Source: Oasisia sp. SBJ-2009
Lineage: Eukaryota > Annelida > Polychaeta > Sabellida > Siboglinidae
Reading direction: 5' to 3'
DNA length: 64,000 nt
Assembly: GCA_964017155.1 (NCBI GenBank)
Contig: OZ024854.1
Location: forward strand, 50,056,594 to 50,120,593
The notes beneath the pieces were generated by a model. It did not search any database and had not been told where the DNA came from. It saw only the letters and a program-made list of their open reading frames with translations. The number at the start of each line of letters is the position of its first letter. The stretch's first letter is position 1. Shown here piece after piece: positions 1 through 11,326 of the stretch. Position numbers and translations under genes: made by a program.

Positions 1-1000
1 GGGCTGATGGCCCCCTTGGAAGCAGGGATTAAATCTGAGCACAGCAGTCTACTAGGGACGTAGTCTCCCAAGTTCAAGGTCGCATACAGTTACCTTCAAC
101 AACCACAACAACCATCTCAGTGTGATGAAGTCACAGTTTCAGTTACCCACTAATACACAGCCACTACTGACGGACTAGATCAATACCGAACAACTAAATT
201 ATTATATAACCTTGTTGGATTTATAAAATTGTTGGTTGATTTATAACCCCCCTTAAAGTATGTACCCCTGCTTTACTGGCGTTTTTAATATGTACAGTGA
301 AACATGAATCGACATGTCACAAATTGTACAACATTTGTATATTATCCTAAACTGTTTCCAATTTGAAATCAAAATGTTTTAATTTCAATTGATATGTGGT
401 TTCAGAATTGTATATGACTGCATGATTATTTTTTTACTTTTATATTTAATGTATTTTTCTCCTCCATAAAATTGTATTGCCTATCATAGTATCACCAGTT
501 TTCACCACTTTAGGGCAACAATTAGCACCTTCTTATACACGTGCATCGGCAAGCACTTTCAAAACAACTCACTTCAATAATATAAACATCTCTCACCGAG
601 GACCATCTCACACTACAACAGGTCCGCACTGACTCCAAGGGTAAACGCACCCTTAGGTCTAATTTGTAATCTCGCACCAGAAGCACAAATCATCATGCCA
701 AGTGATAATTCCCGGCACTGCCGTCAGCGATCACATTACCAGTGCATCTGCAGTGCTTAGAGTAATTTCCCAGAAGTGTGCAGTCAAAGCAGGAGATAAG
801 TGACACAGTTAGCATGGCAGGTTAGACAGGGACATCACGGGGCCTGGTCGCCATACGCCGTACAACAACACCACACAACACACTCGTGGCGACTCTACCA
901 GTGCCTGGCAGTCACCAGGTCAACCGGTGGAGTCAACAGTCTTCAACAGGTCTTATCTAGTCTACTCTTCTTCCATTAATGACCACCGGTCAACTTGCTG

Positions 1001-1139
1001 ACCATAATTGTCATTGGTTTTCACAGTTGTCCTTCTCTAGAATTAGTGAGTCCACTACAGGTTATACACAAATTGGTGACCATAATTGTCATTGGTTTTC
1101 AGAGTTGTCCTCTAGAATTAGTGAGTCCACTACAGGTTA
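1001..1139. repeat. 78-bp tandem duplication, two copies
   Basis: The block starting ACCATAATTGTCATTGG at 1001 recurs at 1079 with a few differences, giving a 78-bp period. Each copy runs to the phrase CCACTACAGGTTA. Non-coding as far as I can tell. Confidence 0.85.
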
Positions 1140-1264
1140 CGCATTTACCCCCTGTGTGGGATCTTTTACTTCCCCTGGCATAGACACCAGATAGACAGGA
1201 CCACTGGCTCTTACTGTCTCTTCTGAAAGACACAGGTAATATGAGTTGGAAAAAATTGCCTATG

Positions 1265-1345
1265 TTTTGAAATGCTGACAGGTGGGATTGAACCACTGTC
1301 CCCTCGATTGACGTCACAGTCTGGCACCTACCACTCCTTTGTCTC
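1265..1345 (-). repeat. tRNA-derived SINE head (remnant)
   Basis: On the minus strand the sequence shows a box-B-like GGTTCAATCC (complement of 1284-1293) flanked by GTGG and CCAC, which can form a short T-arm around a 7-base loop. Upstream on the same strand, near 1320-1340, is an A-box-like stretch (AGTGGTAGGTGCCAG). This order is that of a Pol III tRNA-derived SINE head. No complete tRNA fold is visible, so it is a SINE fragment rather than a functional tRNA gene. Confidence 0.4.
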
Positions 1346-3331
1346 ACTGCTACATGCTATTTGAAGGACACAACCCTGCCCACAAATAGAGACAAACGTT
1401 ATTTCCCATAGGTGGGTCAGAACAATTAGGACACATGAGTAATCTGGACCCACTTCAATGTCACTGTAATGTCATAACTATACTTTTGTCTAAATCTGAA
1501 AACTACCATAGGCCCCATTTACACTATATATAAACATATTCCATTCCAGGCTATTTCCAACACATTTTGAGGCCCAGATTGAGACCCAACTTATGCCAAT
1601 CCATGATGCTGCAGCCATGCGCTTAAAATCAACAATAAACAGTGTGTTGAGGCAAACCAGACTGTGTTCTAGGTCTCAAAAGTACACCAAGACGCAATAC
1701 TTTATATCATAAACGTGCCTGGGATGATGCAGAATGAATGCACTGAGGTATTACAGCTACCGGGTAGGCAAAACAGAGCCATAATAACGAGACCGACATG
1801 GGTCTAAATCATATGAAAGTGCAAAAATGTTGTTAAAATATTACTGTCATTACGACGGAGGCACTGACAGACTGGTGATCCACTGTGTACTGCTCTGAAC
1901 TATACGCGCATGTACGTCACAGGATGCCCCATACGTCATATGACTATTACATAAAGATCTGTCATCAATACTAATCATATAAGCAACTAAGAGTTTTACT
2001 AACACTATCTGTCAGTTATTGATTTCCTAGATTGAGTGTCCAAGTGCTACGTAAGTCTGTACTACGACTTCCTAGAAGGCTGCATTAGCCTGCTTCTAGA
2101 ATACCAGCAGACTGTGTTTGTTAATCTTAAAATGAATAAAATTACAACTGGTTTCACAGCAAAGACACTCTCTGTGTTTTACCCTCTCTCTCTTTCTCTC
2201 CCCTCAATTAGAAGACCATATTAATGTGCATCTGTGCAACATAAGTAATTACCTGCATATCGTTAATCAGAATGACTGCTCCTCACCTCAGAGGAACCAG
2301 CCTAAATGTGAATCACAGTGGATGATTCTACAGGAAATTGGATTTGATAATAGAAACAACAGGAAATAGCCTTACGACAATATCAGACTTGGGTGTCTCG
2401 AACATATGCAGCAAATCACAAATGCGTATGACAAGCCTACGGTGGACTGAAATAACATCATTAGGCGTCTGGCTGAAATAACAAAATGCTAGCGAGCATT
2501 GACAAAACAGCAGAACAATCCGGTGTAATTAGCCTCACATCGCACAAACATTTCATCCACAGCAGTTGATACGAAGCCAGAGAGCCATCAACAGATTGTC
2601 TGAGAACTTGCCAGTTCGTGGAATTGTAATTTGAAAAAACCGCCCAGGTGATGAACATGATCAGATTCTGTGGAGAGGTAGGTCTAGGAGCTGACACAGA
2701 GACATCAATTATCCTGTGTAGCACCAGGCCAGGTGTTGAACTAGGACTGGTGACAAGATCACACCAACCGCCCATCAATCCTGGCTCCTCATTTAGTAGG
2801 CTACACACGCTGGCAAGTAGGACATTACATATCACATCATAAAATATAGTCATAATATCACACGTGTCTGGGTAACAGAAGTACGTAGATAAAACATGGA
2901 CTCTCCAGAACGGATTTTTTATTGCAGAGGACAAAACTGCAGTAAATACTGAGAAAACAGGTAATATATGTCAACAATAGTAAGTTCCAAACCATGACAT
3001 TTAAAATATCAAATGTAAAATAAATTAATTTTTTTATTTAAATAATGTTTTTTATTTAACCTTGATATTGTTTGATTTGTTTCTTATGTACATAATTATT
3101 GTTTCTTGTAAAACGTAAATCTTTATTGTATGTACTCGTACCATTACTAGGCCTGACCAGAATAATTATTATTGCTAAATGCCAAACATACAATTTCGGG
3201 TGGTAACAAAACTGCTTTATTAACTAAAATGTTACATTAAACAAAGATTGAAATATGGCTGGCAGATTTTCCACTGCACACACAACCTGTTTTATTAATT
3301 ACCTCAACATTTGATTTGTGCCCCCCCCCCT

Positions 3332-3377
3332 CCACTCACTCACTCACTCACTCACTCACTCACTCACTCACTCACTC
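3332..3377. repeat. (CACT)n microsatellite
   Basis: About eleven uninterrupted CACT units directly after a run of C at 3321-3330. Confidence 0.95.
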
Positions 3378-3750
3378 CCCACCAGATCCTGGCTTAGACA
3401 GACGAGATTCACAGCTAATCCACACACAAGGCTGAGGGCATGGTGGTAATAGCCTCCTGCCCCCAGGCTGCACAAACAATTGCTATCTTCTAATTTATTC
3501 TAATTCAGCCAATCTCACACTGATCAGCACAGCCTGTTCCACATTATCAGGTTAAGCCTTATCTGAGCAATGACAGAGGAAATAACATTTTAATTGTAGG
3601 ATGTAGACATAAACTGTGATAAATTAATTAAGCAGCTTGGAGAGAACTGCACTAACACTGAACACATTGTTGGTGCTAAATGCACTTGGTATTTATGATT
3701 GTTTAATTTGACAGTACTTAACAGGTGGCTAGGTACCTGGAGTCTTTGTA

Positions 3751-4010
3751 GTGACAGAATACAAGTCACGAACATAACAAGTGTTGAGTGACAAAATAAA
3801 AAAGTTGTGAGTATTGTGGGTGGGAAGTAAGTGACAAAATACAAGTCATGAACATAACAAGTGGACAAAAAAAAAGTTTTGAGTGTTGTGAGTGGGAGGT
3901 AAGTGACAAAATACAAGTCACGAACATAACAAACTTGTGTTAAATGACAAAATAAAAAAGTTTTTTTGAGTGTTGCAAGTGGGAAGTAAGTGACAAAATA
4001 CAAGTGATTA
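3751..4010. repeat. Tandem repeat, about 72-89 bp unit, three and a half copies
   Basis: Units begin GTGACAAAATACAAGTCA at about 3751, 3830, 3902 and 3991 and each ends with a GTGGGAAGTAA-like phrase. Internal A-runs vary in length between copies. A 166-codon minus-strand open frame here is an artefact of the repeat. Confidence 0.85.
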
Positions 4011-4154
4011 GTGTAGCAGGTGTCCAGGTGTAGTGTTACAGCACAGAGTGGACAACACCCACCAACACCACACACCATTAGCATAGACAATTATAACAGT
4101 ACTAGGTTACTAGTCAGGAGACGTCATGAATTATTTAACAATTTCTATGTACAA

Positions 4155-4225
4155 GGGGTCATTTCAAATTCAACAATGGGGTAATTTCAAATTCAACAAT
4201 GGGGGTCATTTCAAATTCAACCCAA
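4155..4225. repeat. 25-bp tandem repeat, three copies
   Basis: The phrase CATTTCAAATTCAACAATGG occurs three times in succession with small changes at the joints and in the last copy. Confidence 0.85.
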
Positions 4226-4721
4226 TGGCAGTCTTCTCCAAATGTTACCAATCACATGCCCCCAATGTTTTGATGATTCCGCCTGTATGCTTAATATTCC
4301 TGATAATATGTGTACAAGTATCACAATGTGTTTTTTCAGTGTTTAAGAAAAAGTTATTAACTCATTCAACCAGTCTGATGAATTGTAGATTGTGGTAAAT
4401 ATATATAATTTGGGGTAAACTACTCTCTTAGAATGTAGAAGTTAGCGTAAACAATTTTTTTACAAATAATATACCTGGCAAGTAATAACTAGTTAATGCA
4501 ATTGTGGATGATATCAAGTTCTAGAACGGAGTCAACGGACCGCTGCGAACAAGTCTAAATTTAGCATAAAAAAGGTTTTATGTGCTACATGGAATAGACA
4601 TGTCGACAATGATTTTTTATTACTATTAGTATTACCAAGTTTCAAAAGCAGAATGACACCAGATTAATGTATGCATCTTCTTTTTACATAATGGAATGTG
4701 ACAAATAGTTAGTTAGTATAA

Positions 4722-4809
4722 CGTCACCATTCATTCAGATGTCGTCACCATTCATTCAGATGTCGTCACCATTCATTCAGGTGTCGTCACCATTCATTCA
4801 GGTGTCGTC
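4722..4809. repeat. 21-bp minisatellite, four copies
   Basis: CGTCACCATTCATTCAGATGT is repeated four times; the third and fourth copies change A to G in the AGATG part. No gene overlaps it. Confidence 0.92.
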
Positions 4810-7127
4810 CTAGGTGATGTGGGAGTCATATGTCAACACAGCCACCGCAAGTCATGGCTGCTTTTGTTAGTCACAACATTTGCATCCATCATGCGACAAT
4901 ACAGATTGCAGCCCACATATAACGCACACATCACAAACCACAACATACACCAACCAACCCACGGACATGAATCATTATCCATCATATCAACGCATGACGT
5001 ATCCTAAGGACAAACAAAGCCAGACGCACTGCAGCCAGGCGAACCAGCCCACCACACAGCAGCTGGCGGACCCAACACGTATGGTTTTATGTCGGCTCAC
5101 AAAGCACACTGTGGTCCTTTCTGGGAGCAGCTGTGCAGCCATTGTGTTGTGTAGGGCAACGTACTGCATCCAGCCACTCTCACAAATCCCGCAGTAATGC
5201 AGAACATTTACAAAGAGACCATGCTTTCATATCTCCAGACATCCAGGCCTTGTATTTATATCAACACACTACTGACGTGGACGTGTTATTTCCCCACATA
5301 ATCTTCACTCATGCATGTGAACATTTACCATTACGACATGGACGGCTAATGCGAGTGAACACATCACACTAGTTTTAATCAACTGTGCCACTGACGCAGT
5401 TTCCGTTCTATGCAAGCCTGGAAATTGATGGATACAGGACACCCTCAGTACAGGACACCCTCAGAGATGGGCTGCTTAATATTTCATTTCTCCGCCGATA
5501 TTACATCAACGTCAGCTGTCACCAAAGGCAAGGTCAAATTGTATGCCAACAATCAATTTCTCGTCTACAATTGTAACTAAATGAATGGGTGTTCCGGTGC
5601 GCTAATTACACCATTTATTCCCTGTTCCTCAGACTTCCTCTGTTACGCCTTGCTAATTAGTTCTCATTGAACACATCAGTAGCACATCACCCACTAGTGG
5701 ACCCTTAGCCAGACTGCTCATGGACGACCCTACCCGCGTAAAGCCAGACCAATACCAGCCCCAGCCGTTAGACACCAACTCGGGACCATTAGCTAGACTA
5801 GACCAGGACCATTACTTAACCAGTTTGCCAAGCCTTAAAACATCTACATTAAATTTTATTAAAATAATTTTTTTAAATGTCACGTTGAACATAAAAAACA
5901 TGTACACTATATTTTATTACAAGCATTTATAGAGCACACTCCGGGACCAGGCTGTCCATAGGTGCACACACACAAGTCAACATTATCAAAATTATTACCC
6001 AGTGGATCAAAATGCTATCTACAACAATTCACTCCGTAGTTCAACAAGGTTTTCGACACAACATTACCAGACTCCCAACCTGTACCCTGACTTAGCATCT
6101 ACACCTGGGACTGGTTTGAAGAGACAGACAGATGTCTTGGCCTCGTCACAGTGGAGCAGTCACTGAGTTGATGTACTGGACATGTGGACAGGGGTCAGCC
6201 ATCTATCAGGCAGTAGCCTACTCACTAGTTCACCAGCTGTCTGTCTATGTCACACACAGACATCCACCAAGGCCACCCTGTACAGGCAGCATGACTTCTT
6301 GGGTCAGCTGACAGTCAGTTTGACTATCAGTGGCCATTATAAGAAAACGTTCACATGATCTACAAGAACTATGTTGTTACCACCATCTCCCTGACATCAT
6401 GATTCACATAAACAAATTCTAGCTTAACAAATTGCCTGCATATGTGACACCCATCAATACAAATTAATTCCTGCATTATTCCATACACGTGACTACTGTC
6501 TAATATCCTTTGGCTTATTAAATTAATCTAACATCCACCATTTTGCAGAGAACAACTTCTACAATTACACCAAAATAACAGGATTTCAAGACAATTCATA
6601 GCAGGTCACCAACGTAACATGTGTGACGATGGCAACATTTTAATCATTATTTCACATAGAACAGACAAAAAAGTCCCCTGAAATGACCACGAGAGAAACG
6701 TCTTCCGTAGGATCTGTGAACACAGGCATAATCAGGCTTTAAAAATGTATGCCTCTTCCTGTCTCCAGTGGCCATTAGATATGTAACAAGATCTGTGAGA
6801 CTTCTGCCCTACAAAGTAGGGACAATGGCAGTCTCGTGTGGGTCTGGGATAAAAGACCTTTAACTTGATACTGGGAATGGGCAGTACACAGTATCATAGT
6901 GGTCCTGCTAAATATAGGGGAAGGTACCAATTAACAAAGAAGTCCAAACAAGATTAACTCACTACAATCCACTTTATTACACCCTCAAATTAAGACCCAA
7001 TGAACTACTCACATCTACATAGATGTTTAGCCAGTTACGACACAGAGTGTGACCACACACAGTCAGACACCCTGCAGGCTCAGCTCCTGCCAACCAACTC
7101 CATTTACTTTTCTCTTACACTCTTTTA

Positions 7128-7255
7128 TATCTCAGCTAGCCTGACTACACATTCAAACTAACCAATGGGTGTCTCCCAGCATACATAACGACAAAGACAT
7201 AGCCAGCCTGACTACACATTCAAACTAACCAATGAAATTCACAATTCCCGCCCAG
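7128..7255. repeat. Imperfect tandem duplication
   Basis: The phrase GCCTGACTACACATTCAAAC followed by TAACCAATG occurs twice about 66 bp apart, each copy followed by a CCCAGCATACA motif. Non-coding. Confidence 0.75.
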
Positions 7256-10200
7256 CATACACAAAAACATGGACTCTGCTACTGATAAATATGAACATGT
7301 GGTTTTCCTGCCAACTGCCAAGCATACTTAAAGATAACAAATTTACTACCCTACTCTCTCTCTCTCTTTGGTATAAACACTCATTATCTCATCTTAAACA
7401 CTCCTTATCTCATCTCTAGTATAAACACCTACTCACTAATTAATTCATAACCTACCAATTTATAATAAGCCCTACCATAACAGTATTAATGATGAAAAAC
7501 ACTGACTGTTTTGTTAGTGTACCACATATGGCAGAAGCCTTTCGCCTATTCTATAGTGAAGTGAAGAAAACATTTCAGAATATCAGTACCGGTAGTTTAT
7601 TTGTAACTCTAAGTACTGATAATGATTATCTAATCAGCTAAAATATAGGGTTTCTACAATGACATTAGCAAAATTATGTAAATATGTCTCAGAGTTAATA
7701 ACAACTCGATATAAAACAACACTACAGATAGTGCGAGTTTAATGACAGACTCATACTCGGTTTTACAATATAAAAATTCATTATAAACTTAATAATGACA
7801 GCTCTAGAGAAATATTATATAAATATACAAAACCTACGCAGAGGTCGCAGGAGCCCGATGTTTTATTTTTTAGATAAAGTAATCTGCATTCGTGTTTGTT
7901 ATAGGAAATTACCCCATGTAGAAAACACATACCTGTGATGGAGTACTTACTACACTTAATTATACCAATAAATCCAGATCATTGCTGTTTGACAACAAAC
8001 ATAAAATTTAATAACTTTAGTCCTTATAAACATCTTAAGAGTTGCAAGTTACCATGTTTAGAACCAAATATATTTCTGTCTACGCATACTTGACACAGCA
8101 TGCCCCACTTTACTACACTCTTGTATGCCTAGTCACGAACCTCCCAGCCACTTCTCATATCTCAATCACCTAGCCTAGCTGTCGGACACTTATCTACTCA
8201 ACATAACACAACCCGGACACACCAGTCCGTTGCCATTACAAATTGACATATACTTAATCACTATTAAATCACATGCAAAACAAGTTACTCATTTTTAAAT
8301 GTTCCATGTCTATATGTATGCTTCAATGGTTTTTAATGGATAGCAGTTTCAAGAATTCCTATATAAATGAAGACAGTGTGACAAACAACGTAAATGTTGT
8401 AACTGGAACAGCACAGACACCACTGTATCCTCACAACGCTGTCAATAATGTTTGGCCAAAATAAACATTTAAATTAAACCAGTTACAAAACAGCACAATG
8501 GCCATGATACAATGATAATTACATGTTTAATTACTGTTCATTTTAGACAAAATGTTATCGTGCTCACAAGCTCGACTAGATATGTACAATAATTTACTTT
8601 TCAATTAAAATTATGTATGTACAGTAGAGTCATAAAAGTAAAGTCATAGACATGCATTCCAACCCTGAGTCCCCGATGCAGCGGTTTTGCAGCATTGCGC
8701 TGGCGTCACAGTTATGCATCACAACTAAAGTTGTGTTTAGTAAACACAAAGTTAAGCAGCAAGACATACTGCTCTCTGTGGCCTGTGTGTATTCAACAGG
8801 CCACTTGAAGAAGGTGCATGAATGGTACACAGGAGTGTCTGACTGTACACTGTCATCACACTACCAGTGTCCTGTTTGCCCAACCAGACCAGGCCAACCA
8901 TACAGGTGGAATTCACCATTTGTGTTGTCACTGTTGTAGGCTTGTGGCTGCCGCTGCTTAACAATAAATGATTATTTAATGTAAAGTGTGGAGATCAAAA
9001 CAACACTGTTGCCAGCTGGTACAAAATCATTCAAAGTACTTAAACAAACTGCTACTATCTATGGTATCTCAAGTCTACTTCTATGAAAGTGATATGTAGA
9101 TTATGTACACTCTTGGTCTGAGAACAGTAAACGACAGATCTGCAAAGTGTACACATTGTGATTATTATGTAAGTGCAAATGCATTGCAACAAGATTTAAA
9201 CTAAACACTTTATATGTTTTGGTACTGATGATGAAAGCAATTTTTATTTTTTTTATTTTATAAATTAAAAAAATTAAAAGCAATTAACTCAACTCAACAT
9301 TCAAGACTAAGACTACTTTATTGCATGGCAATTCGAAAAACATGGAATATTTGATGACAGCACACAACTAGTTTACATGCATACACTATCTCAACAGCTG
9401 CCACGTGTGGGTGCTGAGTGCTGACAAAGTATTGACATGCACAGTTGCATATGTACTACACTTCCCAGAGACAGGCGATTCTCAGGCACTGTCACTGGAA
9501 TATAGATAGATATATGCCAATTAAATTGTGAAAACCTATATTAATCCTAGACTTCACATTCAACTTCTGTGACTCCTACAAGCAAGTGACCACGAGAAGT
9601 GAAATCTCACTAAATTCAACAAACTTTACATTTGATCAAATGGTAATCTCACACAAAGAAGTTTGTCATTGTTAATTACAAAGTTGTTAACTGATATTTA
9701 AACAAAGCTGAAAAAAATTATTTATCTATGTTTGCATTTATACAGCTATATACTGAAGACGTCAATGCAAATGAAAAAAACTTGCACGGTGGGTGAAACG
9801 CAGAGCAATTAGTCTCACTCTTAACTTTACATAATAAAACTGTAGGTAAATAAACTGGTTGTTTACAAAGAAATTACTCCGGATTTCTAATGGCAACACA
9901 CCAGGGACAAATAGTCAAATGGATTAGTAAAAAACCTGACTTAAACATTGGATTCTAAGAAATCTGCAATCGATAAAATGTTACATGTTTGCGCTGACAT
10001 TAACCAGACGTGGGCACAGCATTGATGTCAGCAGTACAGTCAGCATAAGCCCAGCTCAAACAATGAGTCATCCCACAGAGGGATGTGTGTAGTTATTGCA
10101 GCAGGCCCCGCCCTTGTGCACCTCTTGTTTGTACACTACCCACTGCTCCGTACCAGGGCATCCCTCCTAATTAACTCTGCAAGCATGTTTGCCTAGACCC

Positions 10201-11234
10201 GAGATCAATCTCATTCCTGTGGTTGAGTCATATTGCGTCAAAACAGTTGACATAAAATATCAAAATGCTTCGCTCTGCTGTCATGGCTCAGCTCCACAGT
10301 ACTAATCCATCAGTGACATCTGACTGTCATCAAAATGTATAATTTAAAAGAGATATTGTCAGTTATGACATTGTCATTTTACAAATAGAGAGTAGAGAAT
10401 GCTGTATCTTCTTTATAAAGAAGTAATTTTAATTTGTATTAATGCTAAGTAGACTAGTAGGAATGGATAGTTATATGGAATGCACATTTTCAATGTGCCA
10501 CGATACTTTGTGACATGTATTTCTGAATATAAATTTAATTATGTATATGTAACATAACACACTCATGAGTACAAATAAAGACAGCAACAAAATAAAAAGT
10601 TAGCTTTGGAGTGGACATTTACATGTCCAGGACCAGAACATCCTTCATCCATCCTGATCTAACTCCAGTCCTGTTGTGCAACTGTCTGGTCAATCCCCAC
10701 CCACTGACAGCACCTGATGACACTAACCTTTAGCTAAGCCTTCTTACTGAAACAAAGCCTGCTGTTAGACGGTTCAGAAACTGGTCCAGGGAGGGATAAT
10801 GTACTTTGGGATTAAGGATAGATGAGTAAAGTGCCAGCGATTTTTGGATAGTATCTCCCTTTCTAGGATTTATTTGCACCCAGGAAGTGGCCTGGGAAAC
10901 AGACATGTATTTGTGGGGTGAGGCTGTAGCAGCTGGATGCATAACTTTTTGACATTGTCAGATCTATCAATCAACAAATTTCTAGGATTTCATGTAAGTT
11001 CAACACAGGGCTTTATGCAGGATAAAATTATTGCCAGTCACACATGTTTTGGTGGATACATGGATGTTTTACTGTCCAAATGACGGGTCTCTACATAAAG
11101 CTATGACAGCAGGTTACTGTAATGATAAGCCATTAGCAATATTTACAACAAAAACCACGCTATACTGTTGACACTGTCACCTAGATGGAATATGTAAAAA
11201 ACAAACAAATAGCGGTCTGTCCCCTTCCACTTAC

Positions 11235-11291
11235 CAGAGCACTCTTCCCCACTCCTCCGCTGCCCAACACGACCAGCTTGTACTCCCGCAT
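11235..11291 (-). CDS. Rap1: Ras-family small GTPase Rap1, first coding exon (partial gene)
   Basis: The minus strand encodes MREYKLVVLGSGGVGKSAL (19 aa), then a GTAAGT donor at 11234. This is the N-terminus of Rap GTPases: beta-1 strand followed by the P-loop GSGGVGKS that binds nucleotide phosphate and magnesium. Leu6 fits Rap1; Rap2 has Val there and Ras begins MTEYKLVVVGAGG. Rap1 switches between GDP and GTP forms at membranes and controls cell adhesion and junctions. The exon begins at an acceptor (TTCTAG before 11326), with 35 nt of 5' UTR before the ATG. The remaining roughly 165 residues are not in the window, so the next intron must exceed 11 kb. Identity as a Rap protein is firm despite the short length; the Rap1 versus Rap2 choice rests on one residue. 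A retrocopy is excluded because splice sites flank the exon. Confidence 0.87.
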
Positions 11292-11326
11292 AGCTTCCTG
11301 TCCGTGTCACTCTAACACAACTGACC
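11292..11326 (-). other. Rap1: Rap1 5' UTR part of exon 2
   Basis: Minus-strand acceptor GTGTGTTCTAG lies just above 11326, and the transcript then runs 35 nt to the ATG at 11291. The acceptor has a moderate pyrimidine and T-rich tract. Confidence 0.65.

Larger units (their letters stand above)
1..11234. other. Rap1 first coding intron (left part of window), no recognisable exon
   Basis: If the Rap1 exon at 11235-11291 is read correctly, this whole stretch is minus-strand Rap1 intron or lies beyond it. I looked on the minus strand for the next conserved Rap blocks (the effector region and the DTAG switch II motif) and did not find them. The open frames here, including a 157-codon one at 2461-2934 and a 166-codon one at 3590-4090, have no recognisable domain and the second lies on tandem repeats. 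What can be supported are simple and tandem repeats and one tRNA-like SINE fragment, listed separately. Confidence 0.5.

Noticed and set aside
1284..1293. Possible functional tRNA gene around the box B match
   Set aside because: No complete cloverleaf or terminator; fits a SINE head better.
2461..2934. 157-codon minus-strand open frame
   Set aside because: No recognisable domain, low-complexity mix of residues, overlapping plus-strand frame, no splice context; treated as chance.
3590..4090. 166-codon minus-strand open frame with repeated YFVTYFPL-like phrases
   Set aside because: The periodicity is that of the underlying DNA tandem repeat; no start context or homology.
3332..4809. Regularly spaced short repeats considered as a CRISPR-like array
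   Set aside because: Units are contiguous tandem repeats without unique spacers, in an intron-bearing animal genome.
10730..10942. 70-codon minus-strand frame just downstream of the Rap1 exon, considered as Rap1 exon 2
   Set aside because: Translation shows none of the Rap effector or switch motifs.
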